Assembly: GCA_016711805.1 (NCBI GenBank)
Contig: JADJSH010000007.1
Span: 184,774 to 248,773 of the forward strand
Length of the DNA: 64,000 nucleotides
Direction of reading: 5' to 3'
Origin: Bacteroidota bacterium
Lineage (GTDB): Bacteria; Bacteroidota; Bacteroidia; B-17B0; Aurantibacillaceae
Made by a program: the position numbers and the translations under genes. Shown piece after piece: positions 9,728 through 19,289 of this stretch (the first letter of the stretch is position 1; every line of letters begins with the position of its first letter). Under the pieces are notes generated by a model. It was not told where the DNA came from and made no database searches. It saw only the letters and a program-made list of their open reading frames with translations.

Positions 9728-11740
9728 ATGAGTAAATTAGATTCAAAAATTCCTGAAGGAGCGATAGACCAAAAATGGTCGAAATACCGCTCTACAGTTC
9801 ATTTAGTAAACCCAGCTAACAAACGTAGTTTAGAAGTATTAGTTGTTGGTTCTGGTTTAGCTGGTGCATCAGCAGCATCTTCTTTAGCAGAAATGGGATA
9901 TAAAGTAAAAGTATTTTGTTTTCAAGATTCACCTCGTCGTGCTCACTCTATTGCAGCGCAAGGTGGTATCAACGCAGCAAAAAATTACCAAAATGATGGT
10001 GACTCAACTTACCGTTTATTTTACGATACAATTAAAGGTGGAGATTACAGAGCACGTGAAGCAAACGTTCACCGTTTAGCTGAAGTGTCTTCAAATATCA
10101 TTGACCAATGTGTGGCTCAAGGTGTTCCTTTAGCTCGCGAATACGGCGGATTATTAAGTAACCGTTCGTTTGGTGGTACTCAAGTACAACGTACATTTTA
10201 CGCCGCTGGTCAAACTGGTCAACAATTATTATTAGGTGCTTACTCAGCTTTACAACGCCAAGTTGGTATGGGTGCAGTTGAATTATGCGCTCGTCACGAA
10301 ATGTTAGATGTAGTTACTATTGATGGTGTTACTCGTGGTATTATTGCTCGTAATTTAATTACTGGCGAAATGGAAAAACATTTCGGTCATGCTGTATTAT
10401 TATGTACAGGTGGTTACGGAAACGTGTTTTACTTATCTACTAATGCAATGGGAAGTAACGTAACAGCAGCTTGGAAAGCTCATAAAAAAGGAGCATTCTT
10501 TGGTAATCCTTGTTACACACAAATTCACCCAACATGTATTCCAGTTTCTGGTGATCACCAATCAAAATTAACCTTAATGTCTGAATCGTTGCGTAACGAT
10601 GGACGTATTTGGGTTCCAAAAAAGAAAGATGACAACCGTAAACCAACAGATATTCCTGAAGAAGAAAGAGATTATTATTTAGAGCGTCGTTACCCTGCAT
10701 TTGGTAACTTAGTACCTCGTGATGTGGCTTCTCGTGGAGCTAAAGAGCGTTGTGATGCTGGTTACGGTGTTGGTAATTCTAAAATGGCTGTGTATTTAGA
10801 TTTCGCATTTAATACAGCGCGTTACGGAAGAACAGAAGCTACTAAACGTAATATTCAAAACCCTAGTCATGAAGAAATCATGCGCTTAGGTAAAGAAGTA
10901 GTAAAAGAAAAATATGGTAACTTGTTTGATATGTATCAACAAATTACTGGCGAAAATCCTTATGAAGTGCCAATGCGTATTTATCCAGCGGTTCACTACA
11001 CAATGGGTGGCTTATGGGTAGATTATAACTTAATGACAACTGTAAAAGGTTTATACGCGTTAGGTGAGGCTAACTTCTCTGACCACGGGGCTAACCGTTT
11101 AGGTGCTTCTGCATTAATGCAAGGTTTAGCAGATGGTTATTTCGTAATCCCTTATACATTAGGCGTGTATTTATCTGAAGAAGTTTCTCGTATGAGTGCT
11201 GAAAAAGATAAAGCAGATTCGATCGATAAATTAAAAACTAAACATCCTGCATTTGATGCTGCTTTAAAAGAGCAAACAGACTTAATCAATAAATTCTTAA
11301 ACATTAAAGGAACTAAATCAGTAGAAAGTTTCCACAAACGTTTAGGATTGATTATGTGGAACAAATGTGGTATGGCTCGTAACAAACAAGGTTTAACAGA
11401 AGCTATTGCAGAAATACAAGCATTACGAAAAGAATTTTGGAATAATGTACGTGTATTAGGAAGTGCAGATGAGTTCAATCCAGATTTAGAAAAAGCAGGT
11501 CGCGTAGCTGACTTTATTGAGTTAGGTGAGTTAATGTGTAAAGATGCTTTACACCGCGAAGAAAGCTGTGGAGGTCACTTCCGTGAAGAACACCAAACAG
11601 AAGATGGTGAAGCTAAACGTGATGACGTGAACTTTGCTTATGTTGCTGCTTGGGAATACAAAGGCGTAAGCGAATGGGAATTGAATAAAGAAGAATTGAA
11701 ATACGAGAATATTAAAATCGCACAACGATCATATAAATAA
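9728..11740 (+). CDS. sdhA: Succinate dehydrogenase / fumarate reductase flavoprotein subunit
   Basis: The catalytic flavoprotein of complex II: it oxidises succinate to fumarate (TCA cycle) or runs in reverse. The FAD dinucleotide-binding motif GSGLAGASA is near residue 40, and the HSIAAQGG motif at 73-80 carries the histidine (His73) that holds FAD covalently. Substrate-site features include HPTCIPV and the capping-domain arginine in VPRDVASR. At 670 residues it is the long form usual in Bacteroidota. It lies 37 bases after sdhC and 8 bases before sdhB in one operon. The codon usage looks strongly biased (many TTA, CGT, GGT), as in a highly expressed gene. Confidence 0.97.
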   Translation: MSKLDSKIPEGAIDQKWSKYRSTVHLVNPANKRSLEVLVVGSGLAGASAASSLAEMGYKVKVFCFQDSPRRAHSIAAQGGINAAKNYQNDGDSTYRLFYDTIKGGDYRAREANVHRLAEVSSNIIDQCVAQGVPLAREYGGLLSNRSFGGTQVQRTFYAAGQTGQQLLLGAYSALQRQVGMGAVELCARHEMLDVVTIDGVTRGIIARNLITGEMEKHFGHAVLLCTGGYGNVFYLSTNAMGSNVTAAWKAHKKGAFFGNPCYTQIHPTCIPVSGDHQSKLTLMSESLRNDGRIWVPKKKDDNRKPTDIPEEERDYYLERRYPAFGNLVPRDVASRGAKERCDAGYGVGNSKMAVYLDFAFNTARYGRTEATKRNIQNPSHEEIMRLGKEVVKEKYGNLFDMYQQITGENPYEVPMRIYPAVHYTMGGLWVDYNLMTTVKGLYALGEANFSDHGANRLGASALMQGLADGYFVIPYTLGVYLSEEVSRMSAEKDKADSIDKLKTKHPAFDAALKEQTDLINKFLNIKGTKSVESFHKRLGLIMWNKCGMARNKQGLTEAIAEIQALRKEFWNNVRVLGSADEFNPDLEKAGRVADFIELGELMCKDALHREESCGGHFREEHQTEDGEAKRDDVNFAYVAAWEYKGVSEWELNKEELKYENIKIAQRSYK

Positions 11741-11748
11741 TAGAAACT

Positions 11749-12513
11749 ATGGGATCAGGACACGGAACAGAATTGAATCTAACTTTAAAAGTTTGGAGAC
11801 AAAAAAATACTAAAGCTTCAGGTAGCTTTGAAACACACCAGTTAACAGGCATTTCAACAGATATGTCGTTTTTGGAAATGTTTGATGTATTAAACGAAAA
11901 ATTAATTAGCGAAGGTAAAGAAGCTATTGCTTTTGATCACGATTGCCGCGAAGGTATTTGTGGAATGTGCAGTATGTACATCAATGGCCGTCCACACGGA
12001 CCAAAACAAGGTGTGACAACTTGCCAATTACATATGCGTTCTTTCAAAAACGGAGATACAATTGTTGTAGAACCTTGGAGAAGCGCTGCATTTCCTGTAA
12101 TTAAAGATTTAGCAGTTGATAGAGGTGCATTTGACCGTATCATTGCAAGTGGTGGTTATATTTCTGTAAACACTGGTAACGCAAAAGATGCCAATAATAT
12201 TTTAATTCCTAAGCCAGATGCTGATGATGCATTTGCTGCTGCAGCTTGTATTGGTTGTGGTGCTTGCGTAGCAGCTTGTAAAAATGGATCTGCTATGTTA
12301 TTCGTTTCAGCAAAAGTTTCTCAGTTAGCGTTATTACCTCAAGGACAAGTTGAGCGTAAAGAGCGTGTATTGAAAATGGTAGCGGCAATGGATGAAGAAG
12401 GATTTGGTAACTGTACAAACACTGGTGCTTGCGAAGCGGAATGTCCTAAAGGAATTTCTTTAGAAAACATTGCTCGTATGAATCGTGAATTAACAGCAGC
12501 AAGTTTTAAATAA
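11749..12513 (+). CDS. sdhB: Succinate dehydrogenase iron-sulfur subunit
   Basis: The iron-sulfur subunit of complex II, 254 residues, which carries electrons from FAD to the membrane subunit. The N-terminal ferredoxin-like domain has the [2Fe-2S] ligands Cys66, Cys71, Cys74 (CREGICGMC) and Cys92. The C-terminal domain has CIGCGACVAAC (Cys167, 170, 173, 177) and CTNTGACEAEC (Cys222, 228, 232) for the [4Fe-4S] and [3Fe-4S] clusters. It is the last gene of the operon, followed by a strong terminator hairpin at 12534-12563. Confidence 0.97.
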   Translation: MGSGHGTELNLTLKVWRQKNTKASGSFETHQLTGISTDMSFLEMFDVLNEKLISEGKEAIAFDHDCREGICGMCSMYINGRPHGPKQGVTTCQLHMRSFKNGDTIVVEPWRSAAFPVIKDLAVDRGAFDRIIASGGYISVNTGNAKDANNILIPKPDADDAFAAAACIGCGACVAACKNGSAMLFVSAKVSQLALLPQGQVERKERVLKMVAAMDEEGFGNCTNTGACEAECPKGISLENIARMNRELTAASFK

Positions 12514-12533
12514 GATTTTTAAACATATAATGT

Positions 12534-12563
12534 AAAAGCCTTTCAGAAATGGAAGGCTTTTTT
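12534..12563 (+). terminator. Terminator after sdhB (possibly bidirectional)
   Basis: An inverted repeat AAAAGCCTT / AAGGCTTTT with a loop of about 10 bases, ending in a T run. It sits between the convergent sdhB and holB genes and the flanking A/T runs would let it serve both strands. Confidence 0.8.
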
Positions 12564-12570
12564 GTTTCTA

Positions 12571-13695
12571 TTACGCAGGGCGATTAATCAACTCGTTCGT
12601 TTTCATAATCAAATCCATAAATAAAATTTTAGGATTTGCATTACGCTCTACATGATAAAAAGCAGAATTGAATTCTTCTAGGAGTTTTTCGTAATTACGT
12701 TGATGCACAAAACGAGCAAATTTTGTAATGAATTCTTTTTCTTCTCCAGAATGTCTTACTAAATCAACGCTTCCAAAATTAAACATTAAGCAATCTCTGA
12801 AAATTTCTAATCCGTATTGCAAAAATTGCTTTTGTTTTTCTCTTCCAATACGAGCATTTTCATCAACCCAAGCAACCGCTTTAATGGCATCAAACTTTAA
12901 AGCAATTAACATAAAGGTTCTGAAATTTTGCAGATAGGCTGTTCCTCCATCTAAATGCTGTAATAGTAATTGCGCTTCTCTATAACTGCCATCACTCAAT
13001 AGTGCAGCTTGTTTAGCTGCTATTGGCTGGCAATCAAATTGTTCCTGCAATCCTTTTACAATGTCTTCTGTGTCTATTTTATAAAACGGAATTTGTTGTA
13101 CACGCGAAATAATAGTTGCCAATAATTGATCGGGATGGTTACACACCAATAAGAATAAAGTTTGCTCTGGTGGTTCTTCTAATATTTTTAAAAGCTTATT
13201 GGCTGCCGAAGTATTCATTTTTTCGGGCTGCCATATAATCATAATCTTATAGCCACCTTCGTAACTTGTGTAAGACAATTTTTTTAAAATATCATTGGCT
13301 TCATCTGTTGGGATAGTCGGTTGCTTATTTTCAGCACTTAAACTATCAAACCAATCGTGAACAGTAATATAAGGTGTTTCAATAAATACTTCTCTAAACT
13401 CAGGCAACAAATCATTACTCGTTCGAACATGCTTGCTGAGAGGAATTGGAAATACTAAATGTAAATCGGGGTGAATTAATTTACTCACTTTTAAGCACGA
13501 TCCACAAACGCCACAGGAATCATGCTCTTGTTTGTTTTGGCAAAATAAATATTGTACAAAAGCAAAAGCAGCGGGTAAATTACCACTTCCTTCTGGGCCA
13601 GTAAACATTAAAGCATGTGGCACACGGCCATCCTGCAACATGTTTAGTAATTTTTGTTTAACGGGTGTTTGCCCTACAAGGTTCTTAAAAAGCAC
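12571..13695 (-). CDS. holB: DNA polymerase III subunit delta'
   Basis: A 374-residue clamp-loader ATPase-like protein. The N-terminus matches delta'/DnaX (FKNLVGQTPVKQKLLNML...HALMFTGPEGSG); the Walker A loop lacks the usual lysine (GPEGSGN), as expected for delta', which does not hydrolyse ATP. A four-cysteine zinc module follows (CQNKQ...SCGVCGSC), then the partner-switch region MNTSAANKLLKILEEPP and the SRVQQIPF sensor-type stretch. It is convergent with sdhB and divergent from nadD, 69 bases away. Confidence 0.9.
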   Translation of the reverse strand: MLFKNLVGQTPVKQKLLNMLQDGRVPHALMFTGPEGSGNLPAAFAFVQYLFCQNKQEHDSCGVCGSCLKVSKLIHPDLHLVFPIPLSKHVRTSNDLLPEFREVFIETPYITVHDWFDSLSAENKQPTIPTDEANDILKKLSYTSYEGGYKIMIIWQPEKMNTSAANKLLKILEEPPEQTLFLLVCNHPDQLLATIISRVQQIPFYKIDTEDIVKGLQEQFDCQPIAAKQAALLSDGSYREAQLLLQHLDGGTAYLQNFRTFMLIALKFDAIKAVAWVDENARIGREKQKQFLQYGLEIFRDCLMFNFGSVDLVRHSGEEKEFITKFARFVHQRNYEKLLEEFNSAFYHVERNANPKILFMDLIMKTNELINRPA

Positions 13696-13752
13696 AGGCT
13701 AATTTACATATTTAGCTGATTAAAAAATGCACAATAAATCGAAAATGATGTT

Positions 13753-13760
13753 TAATTTTG
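13753..13760 (+). promoter_or_regulatory. Putative -7 box immediately before nadD
   Basis: TAATTTTG matches the TAnnTTTG consensus and ends only 4 bases before the nadD ATG. If real, the transcript would be almost leaderless. No good -33 TTTG was seen at the right spacing, so the call is tentative. Confidence 0.3.
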
Positions 13761-13764
13761 TTTT

Positions 13765-14340
13765 ATGCATATTGGTTTGTTTTTTGGGTCTTTTAATCCT
13801 GTTCATGTGGGACACATGGTGCTAGCAAACTATATGGCTTCATTTACTGATTTGGAACAAGTTTGGTTTGTAGTATCTCCACACAATCCATTAAAAGATA
13901 AATCATCTCTTTTAAACCAAAATCAACGCTTACACATGGTTAATTTAGCTATTGGCGACACTAATAAACTCAAAAGCAGTAATATTGAGTTTGGTCTAAC
14001 TCAACCCTCGTATACCATTAATACACTGGCTCATTTAAAAGAGAAATATCCTCAACATACGTTTTCATTAATTATGGGCGAAGACAATTTACAGTCTTTT
14101 ACCAAATGGAAAAACTACGAGGAAATCCTGAAAAACCACAAATTATATGTGTACCCTAGGCCAAATTCAAATTCAGGAGACTTAAAAACGCATCCAAACG
14201 TTATTATGACAGAGGCTCCTTTAATGGAAGTTTCCTCTACCATGATTAGGCAGGCGATAAAAGACAAAAAAAACGTCTCTTTCTTTGTGCCGCAAGCCGT
14301 TTGGCAGTATTTGGATGAAATGAATTTCTATAAAAAATAG
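13765..14340 (+). CDS. nadD: Nicotinate-nucleotide adenylyltransferase
   Basis: A 191-residue enzyme that joins nicotinate mononucleotide and ATP to give deamido-NAD, in the last part of NAD synthesis. The nucleotidyltransferase signature GLFFGSFNPVHVGHM is at residues 4-18, including the VGH catalytic histidine, and the second motif is VSSTMIRQ near the C-terminus. SLIMGEDNLQSFTKW is the usual NaMN-contact region. Length is normal. nadB, which acts earlier in the de novo route, is at the far end of the window. Confidence 0.93.
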   Translation: MHIGLFFGSFNPVHVGHMVLANYMASFTDLEQVWFVVSPHNPLKDKSSLLNQNQRLHMVNLAIGDTNKLKSSNIEFGLTQPSYTINTLAHLKEKYPQHTFSLIMGEDNLQSFTKWKNYEEILKNHKLYVYPRPNSNSGDLKTHPNVIMTEAPLMEVSSTMIRQAIKDKKNVSFFVPQAVWQYLDEMNFYKK

Positions 14341-14601
14341 AAAAAACACCTTTCTAGGAATCCAATAAATTGCTCAATATTTAACAATATCAGATTCTCT
14401 TTGTTATTCGTTGCCATAAAAGCCTTCTATATTTTATTGAGTGGCTATTTTACTGCTATTTTGAATGCTTTTCTGGCTTTTTTTAATCAAACTAAACAGA
14501 GTTAGGAATACCATTTATTATCAAATAGCATTATTATTTTAGGTTTTAGTTTCATAATATTGTATTAAGAATTATTTAATAATCAGATAAACCCTATACG
14601 C

Positions 14602-15351
14602 ATGAAAAAACTTTTACTTATTGCTTCTAGCTTAATAATTGGATTAACCAATTTAAATGCGCAAACTTCCATAGAACTCACTAACAACTCAACAGGAGAT
14701 CCAATAACAAATAATATTGTTTTTACTGAAGCGGTTGCAACTGGTGGACAAAGCCATGTTTATATCCAATTAAAAAACATAGGCTCATCATCGGTAACTT
14801 ATGGGGTTAAAAAATATGATATTACTATCAATCCAGGAGGCGATGCTTACTTCTGTTGGGGAGGCCAATGTTTTCCAACAACTACTACAATAACCCCTGC
14901 CATAAATCAGGTAACATTAACTGCTGGTCAAACTTACGCTCCTCAATCATTTTATTATGATGAAACGATTAGCGAAGGATACACTGAAGTAAGATATGAA
15001 GTTTATGATGTAAATAACACTAGCGATGCAGTTACTTTTACATTTAAGTTCAATCCAACTTTAGCTTCTGTTAGAGATAACGGAAACTTATTCACTTCTA
15101 TTTCTGATGTTTATCCTAATCCATCTGTAAATAAAGCGCAAATTATTGTTAATTCTAAAGTAAACACTAATAATGCTTCTATTAGTATTACAAATGCCTT
15201 AGGTTCTATTGTTTCAGTAAAGAATATTGAATTATCAGCTGGGAAAAATAATATTCATTTAGATTCTGAGAATTTAAATTCAGGAATTTATTTTGCTACT
15301 ATCTCATCTGGTAACAATAAAATTGTAAAAAAATTCACCGTAAATAAATAA
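14602..15351 (+). CDS. T9SS type A sorting domain protein, small
   Basis: A 249-residue secreted protein of unknown function. It has a signal peptide (MKKLLLIASSLIIGLTNLNA), a beta-rich middle with a short CWGGQC disulfide-type pair, and a C-terminal type A sorting domain (about 165-249) showing VYPNPSVNKAQI, SGIYFATI and the ending KKFTVNK. Such domains send proteins through the T9SS, where they are removed on the cell surface. It lies 23 bases upstream of the next T9SS gene, so the two may be cotranscribed. The 261 bases before it (14341-14601) show no gene or RNA that I recognise. Confidence 0.8.
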   Translation: MKKLLLIASSLIIGLTNLNAQTSIELTNNSTGDPITNNIVFTEAVATGGQSHVYIQLKNIGSSSVTYGVKKYDITINPGGDAYFCWGGQCFPTTTTITPAINQVTLTAGQTYAPQSFYYDETISEGYTEVRYEVYDVNNTSDAVTFTFKFNPTLASVRDNGNLFTSISDVYPNPSVNKAQIIVNSKVNTNNASISITNALGSIVSVKNIELSAGKNNIHLDSENLNSGIYFATISSGNNKIVKKFTVNK

Positions 15352-15374
15352 TAACTAACAACCAAACACATATC

Positions 15375-15695
15375 ATGAAAAAACAATTACTAACATTACT
15401 AGCTGCAGGGGCCACAGGTTCTATGTTTGCTCAATTACCGGTAAGTACAACTCCGTCTAATAAAAATATCGTTTTAGAAGAATTCACAGGTATTCACTGC
15501 GGATACTGCCCAGATGGCCACGTTGTTGCTAACAATATATACAACAATAACCCAGGAAGAGTGGTTTTAATTAACATCCACTCAGGTAGTTTTGCTAATG
15601 CTGCCAAAGGGGAACAAGATTTAAAAACAACAATGGAACTGCCATTGATGCGATGCCAGGTATGGGAATTACTGGTTACCCTGCTGGAACTGTAA
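15375..15695 (+). CDS. Omp28-like T9SS protein, N-terminal fragment
   Basis: The start of a gene whose likely full extent is 15375-17191 (about 605 residues). It has a signal peptide (MKKQLLTLLAAGATGSMFAQ) and the beginning of an Omp28-type thioredoxin-fold domain, KNIVLEEFTGIHCGYCPDGH, with a CGYC motif. The frame is lost near 15630: adding one A in the ACAACAATGG stretch restores GTAIDAMPGMGITGYPAGTVNRS, exactly what relatives have. The last 20 or so residues of this fragment are therefore out of frame. Confidence 0.75.
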   Translation: MKKQLLTLLAAGATGSMFAQLPVSTTPSNKNIVLEEFTGIHCGYCPDGHVVANNIYNNNPGRVVLINIHSGSFANAAKGEQDLKTTMELPLMRCQVWELLVTLLEL

Positions 15696-17191
15696 ACAGA
15701 AGTGTTTTAACAGGAACTGTAATGTCTGGTGGACGTGGCTCATGGACAACTTGGGCTAATACAATTAAAAATCAAGCGGCGTATTGCAATGTTGCCGTTG
15801 AAGGTTCTGTGGATGCTGTAACAAGAGTTTTAACTTATACTGCTCAAGTATATTACACAGCTAACAGTCCTGTTACTTCAAACTCTTTAACTGTGATGTT
15901 ATTAGAAGATAAAGTATTAGGTATTCAATCTAACTATGGTACTCCAACTCCATATAATGCAGCGAACTATAATGCTGATGGAACTTATAACCATAATCAC
16001 GTGTTGCGTAGAGGTTTAACTACTGGTAACTTTGGTATTACTATTCCGGTAACTACTGCAGGAACTACATTCTCTACTACAGGTACTTATACAATTCCTG
16101 CTACTTATGGTGCAGTTAATAAAACTACTCCATGTTTATTAGGTAATATTGAATTAGCGGCTTTTGTAACTCAAACAAATTCTGTAACAATCAATGGTGC
16201 TTACGGACCAATTGCTATCACAAACGTTGCAAATGTTAGAGATGGTGCTGTAAGTAATTTAGTTGCTGATGCTGAAACTTGTGCTGGGAACTTACAACCA
16301 ATGAAATTTAACCTAACAAATAACGGAAGTGCAAATATGACTTCTGCTAGCATTTCTTACTCTGTAAGTGGTGGTGCAGTAATGAACTATAACTTTACTG
16401 GTAACTTAGCTCCTTTTACACAAACGGTAATTACATTACCAGCTTACTCTTTCCCTGCTTCTGCTACTAATACTTTAAATATTGCAATTACCAGCGTTAA
16501 TGGTTCAACAGATCAAAATGCAGTAAACGACGTTGCGGTTAAATCAATTCCTTTAACAACTAAAGTAGCTAATACTCCTGCAACTATGGCAATGATTTTT
16601 AAATCTGACCAATATGGTTCGGAGTTATCATGGGAAGTGAAAGAAGAAGTATCTGGTACTGTAGTAGCTTCTGGTGGACCTTATCCTGATTTGACTGCGG
16701 CTGGTGTTACAACTCATCCTGCGGTAACTTTTACAGCAAATCCTAGTATGTGTTATAAAACAGTAATTTATGATTCTTACGGTGATGGTTACAACGCTGG
16801 ATACGGTGCTGGTGGTTATACAATCACATCTGGCGGAACTAATGTTTATACTAAATCTGCAGCATTTGCTGATGAAGATATCGCATTATGGAAAACAGCT
16901 ACTGTAACTGGTATTACTGAAGTAAATTCTTCAATTTCTAATATTTCAGTTTACCCATCTCCTGCTAAAAACGCGGCTACTCTTTCTTTAGAATTAGTTC
17001 AAAACGAAAACATTTCTATTAGTGTTGTTAACACTGTTGGACAAGTTGTATATACAGAGACTTTAAACAATTTATCTGCTGGAAATCACGTGGTGAATTT
17101 CAATGCTGAAAACTGGGCTTCTGGTATCTACAATATCAACATCACTACTAACAACGGAACAACTAATCGTAAATTAGTAATCGCAAAATAA
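15653..17191 (+). CDS. Omp28-like T9SS protein, main fragment
   Basis: The remainder of the Omp28-related surface protein. The ATG at 15653 is internal; true coding sequence begins upstream in the 15375 frame. After GYPAGTVNRS (end of the thioredoxin-like domain) come beta-sandwich regions, including a stretch SYGDGYNAGYGAGGY rich in Gly and Tyr, and a type A sorting domain (ISVYPSPAKNAATLSL ... SGIYNINI ... RKLVIAK). Omp28-like proteins are outer-surface proteins of Bacteroidota without a settled function; the CxxC suggests redox or disulfide chemistry, which is inference. A terminator follows at 17219-17254. Confidence 0.8.
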   Translation: MPGMGITGYPAGTVNRSVLTGTVMSGGRGSWTTWANTIKNQAAYCNVAVEGSVDAVTRVLTYTAQVYYTANSPVTSNSLTVMLLEDKVLGIQSNYGTPTPYNAANYNADGTYNHNHVLRRGLTTGNFGITIPVTTAGTTFSTTGTYTIPATYGAVNKTTPCLLGNIELAAFVTQTNSVTINGAYGPIAITNVANVRDGAVSNLVADAETCAGNLQPMKFNLTNNGSANMTSASISYSVSGGAVMNYNFTGNLAPFTQTVITLPAYSFPASATNTLNIAITSVNGSTDQNAVNDVAVKSIPLTTKVANTPATMAMIFKSDQYGSELSWEVKEEVSGTVVASGGPYPDLTAAGVTTHPAVTFTANPSMCYKTVIYDSYGDGYNAGYGAGGYTITSGGTNVYTKSAAFADEDIALWKTATVTGITEVNSSISNISVYPSPAKNAATLSLELVQNENISISVVNTVGQVVYTETLNNLSAGNHVVNFNAENWASGIYNINITTNNGTTNRKLVIAK

Positions 17192-17218
17192 TTTTTCTTT
17201 TTTTAGTTTAAAGGGCAG

Positions 17219-17254
17219 AAGGCTTGGTGTATATTCATCAAGCCTTTTGTTTTT
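17219..17254 (+). terminator. Terminator after the Omp28-like gene
   Basis: A perfect 8-base stem AAGGCTTG / CAAGCCTT with a 12-base loop, followed by TTGTTTTT, 27 bases after the stop codon. Confidence 0.8.
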
Positions 17255-17329
17255 AAGTCATTTTAACTAAAAATAGCATTCAGGTACCCAAATTACTGCT
17301 CATGAAGGCTATTTTTTAATTAAAAACCC

Positions 17330-17337
17330 TATTTTTG
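17330..17337 (+). promoter_or_regulatory. Putative -7 box for the second Omp28-like gene
   Basis: TATTTTTG fits TAnnTTTG and lies 41 bases before ATG 17379. It overlaps the GTG at 17337, so that codon is unlikely to be the translation start. No clear -33 box. Confidence 0.35.
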
Positions 17338-17378
17338 TGGGGCTTGACAAAAATGTCGGGTCCCACTATTTTTATACT

Positions 17379-19289
17379 ATGCTTAAAAAAATACTTTACT
17401 TATTGTTTCTTTCATTGAGTTTGCAACAATCGTTTGCTCAAGTTATCTACAACGAACGATTTAATACCTTAGCCTTAACCACAGCAACCAATAATACTTC
17501 GCAAACATATTTGTATGCCGACGTTCCTACAGGCATGTTTTCGATCAATAATGGGAACTTAATTGCTGATACTTTAAGCGGTAACTTTCCTTTTAGAGCA
17601 AACGGACAAAAACAAAAAGCTTGGTTAAGTTATGTTCCTGTTGGAGGAACAGATACTTTCGCTGTTTCTACTTCTTGGTTAAAACCAATAGGTACTGCCA
17701 GCGCTTGGTTAATTACACCAACCATTACTGTTGCTGCAAATAGTGTTTTAACTTGGGAATCTATGTCGCCAGATGTAAATAATGCAGATGGTTACGAAGT
17801 GTATGTAACTACAAGCACAGCTCCTACTCCGCTTTTAATTGACTTTACAAATTTAATATATAGCAAAACCAACGAATCTAATACATGGCAAACAAGAGGC
17901 CTATCATTAGCTGCATTTGCAGGACAAACCATTCGTATTGCTTTTAAAAACAATTCCACCGATAAATACCAATTATGGTTAGATGATATTAAAGTAGAAA
18001 ATATTAGTAAACAGTTTGACGCAAATCCAGTGTCACATAAAATATACAAATACTCTTCTATTAATATAAATAATAATTTCTCTGCTGTGTTTAAAAATAA
18101 CGGCTATACTCCCATCACCAACCTTACCATTAACTATAAAGTTGGTAATGGGCCAACGGTATCGGAAATAAAAGTATTGTCCCCACCGTTAAATTATTTG
18201 GAAAGCAGAGATATCTCGTTTACTACATTATATAATTCATCTGTGCCAGTATATAATACATTTAAAATATGGACAAGCACTATTAACTCACAAACAGATC
18301 AAGATCCTGTAGCTGATACCATAAGTGGAGCTATTACGATATCATCTTCGATACCACCAAAAAAAGTATTAGTAGAAGAGTTTACAAGCGCAACTTGTGG
18401 CTGGTGTCCTAATGGTTATACAAACATAAAATCAATTGTTAGCACCAACACAAACGTAATTGCAACTGCATTACACAACAATGATAGTATGGCTATAACG
18501 GCAACTAATCCGCTTTTTATAGCGCAAGGAAGTACTGAGGATATTTCTTTAGCTATGGTCGATCGTTATTTATTTTCTACTTCTTCAAAAATAGCCACTG
18601 GCACCAATAGCTTAAGCACTTTTATTGCTCAGCGTCAAGCAATGACTGTTCCTGTTACGGTTACGGTTACTGGGGTAAACTATAATCCAACAACAAGACA
18701 AATAGATGCTACAGTATCTTCCAATTTTGTTGGAGATGTTAAAGGGCAATATCATATTAACTTGTATATAAAAGAAAATAATGTTTATGGTTCATTAGCA
18801 GATAGCACAGATAATAAATGGAATCAGTACAACAATTCTTTTAATATACCATCATCACCATTTTACCAATATGGAAATATGATTGGAACTAATTATGTGA
18901 TGAGTGCTGCATCCTATAAACATAACCACGTCATTAACGAATTTATAGATGGCTGGATGGGAGATCCTTCGGTTATTCCAACAAATAGTTCTACAATTGG
19001 ACAAAATTATAGTAAAACATATTCATATACTCTCCCAAATTCTTTAACTAGCGCATTTAGATACAATGCTGATAATATTTATTTGATAGGCGTTATATCA
19101 GAATACGATCCTTCATATTATAATGGTATTGCCATCTTAAACGCTGCAGAAATAAAATTAACATCCAATCCTGAAGCTATTGTTGGAATTAAAGAACACG
19201 AAAAAACAGCTATTCAACTAAACGTATTTCCTAACCCAACAAGCGATGTTTGTCATTTAAACTTCTCATTAAAAATGATGAGTTTGTGA
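17379..19289 (+). CDS. T9SS surface protein with choice-of-anchor J and Omp28-like CxxC domains (3' end broken)
   Basis: A secreted protein with signal peptide MLKKILYLLFLSLSLQQSFA (ATG 17379 preferred over GTG 17337, which lies in a promoter-like box). Residues about 25-220 look like a cleaved-adhesin / choice-of-anchor J beta-sandwich (ERFNT ... SAWLITPTI ... LWLDDIKVE). Then comes an Omp28-type domain, KVLVEEFTSATCGWCPNG, with CGWC. The sorting domain starts (LNVFPNPTSDVCHLNF) but the frame is lost at an A5 run near 19272; one extra A restores KNDEFVKINVYNTLG. The restored frame then meets a TAG at 19400. Both lesions remove the secretion signal, so this copy may be a real pseudogene. Confidence 0.75.
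   Translation: MLKKILYLLFLSLSLQQSFAQVIYNERFNTLALTTATNNTSQTYLYADVPTGMFSINNGNLIADTLSGNFPFRANGQKQKAWLSYVPVGGTDTFAVSTSWLKPIGTASAWLITPTITVAANSVLTWESMSPDVNNADGYEVYVTTSTAPTPLLIDFTNLIYSKTNESNTWQTRGLSLAAFAGQTIRIAFKNNSTDKYQLWLDDIKVENISKQFDANPVSHKIYKYSSININNNFSAVFKNNGYTPITNLTINYKVGNGPTVSEIKVLSPPLNYLESRDISFTTLYNSSVPVYNTFKIWTSTINSQTDQDPVADTISGAITISSSIPPKKVLVEEFTSATCGWCPNGYTNIKSIVSTNTNVIATALHNNDSMAITATNPLFIAQGSTEDISLAMVDRYLFSTSSKIATGTNSLSTFIAQRQAMTVPVTVTVTGVNYNPTTRQIDATVSSNFVGDVKGQYHINLYIKENNVYGSLADSTDNKWNQYNNSFNIPSSPFYQYGNMIGTNYVMSAASYKHNHVINEFIDGWMGDPSVIPTNSSTIGQNYSKTYSYTLPNSLTSAFRYNADNIYLIGVISEYDPSYYNGIAILNAAEIKLTSNPEAIVGIKEHEKTAIQLNVFPNPTSDVCHLNFSLKMMSL

Noticed and set aside
14341..14601. Small RNA or short gene before the first T9SS gene
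   Set aside because: No stable hairpin, no conserved open frame and no clear promoter or terminator could be pointed to.
15653..15695. Separate gene starting at ATG 15653
   Set aside because: The ATG lies inside GTAIDAMPGMGITGYPAG, which continues the upstream Omp28-like domain; it is one gene with a frameshift.
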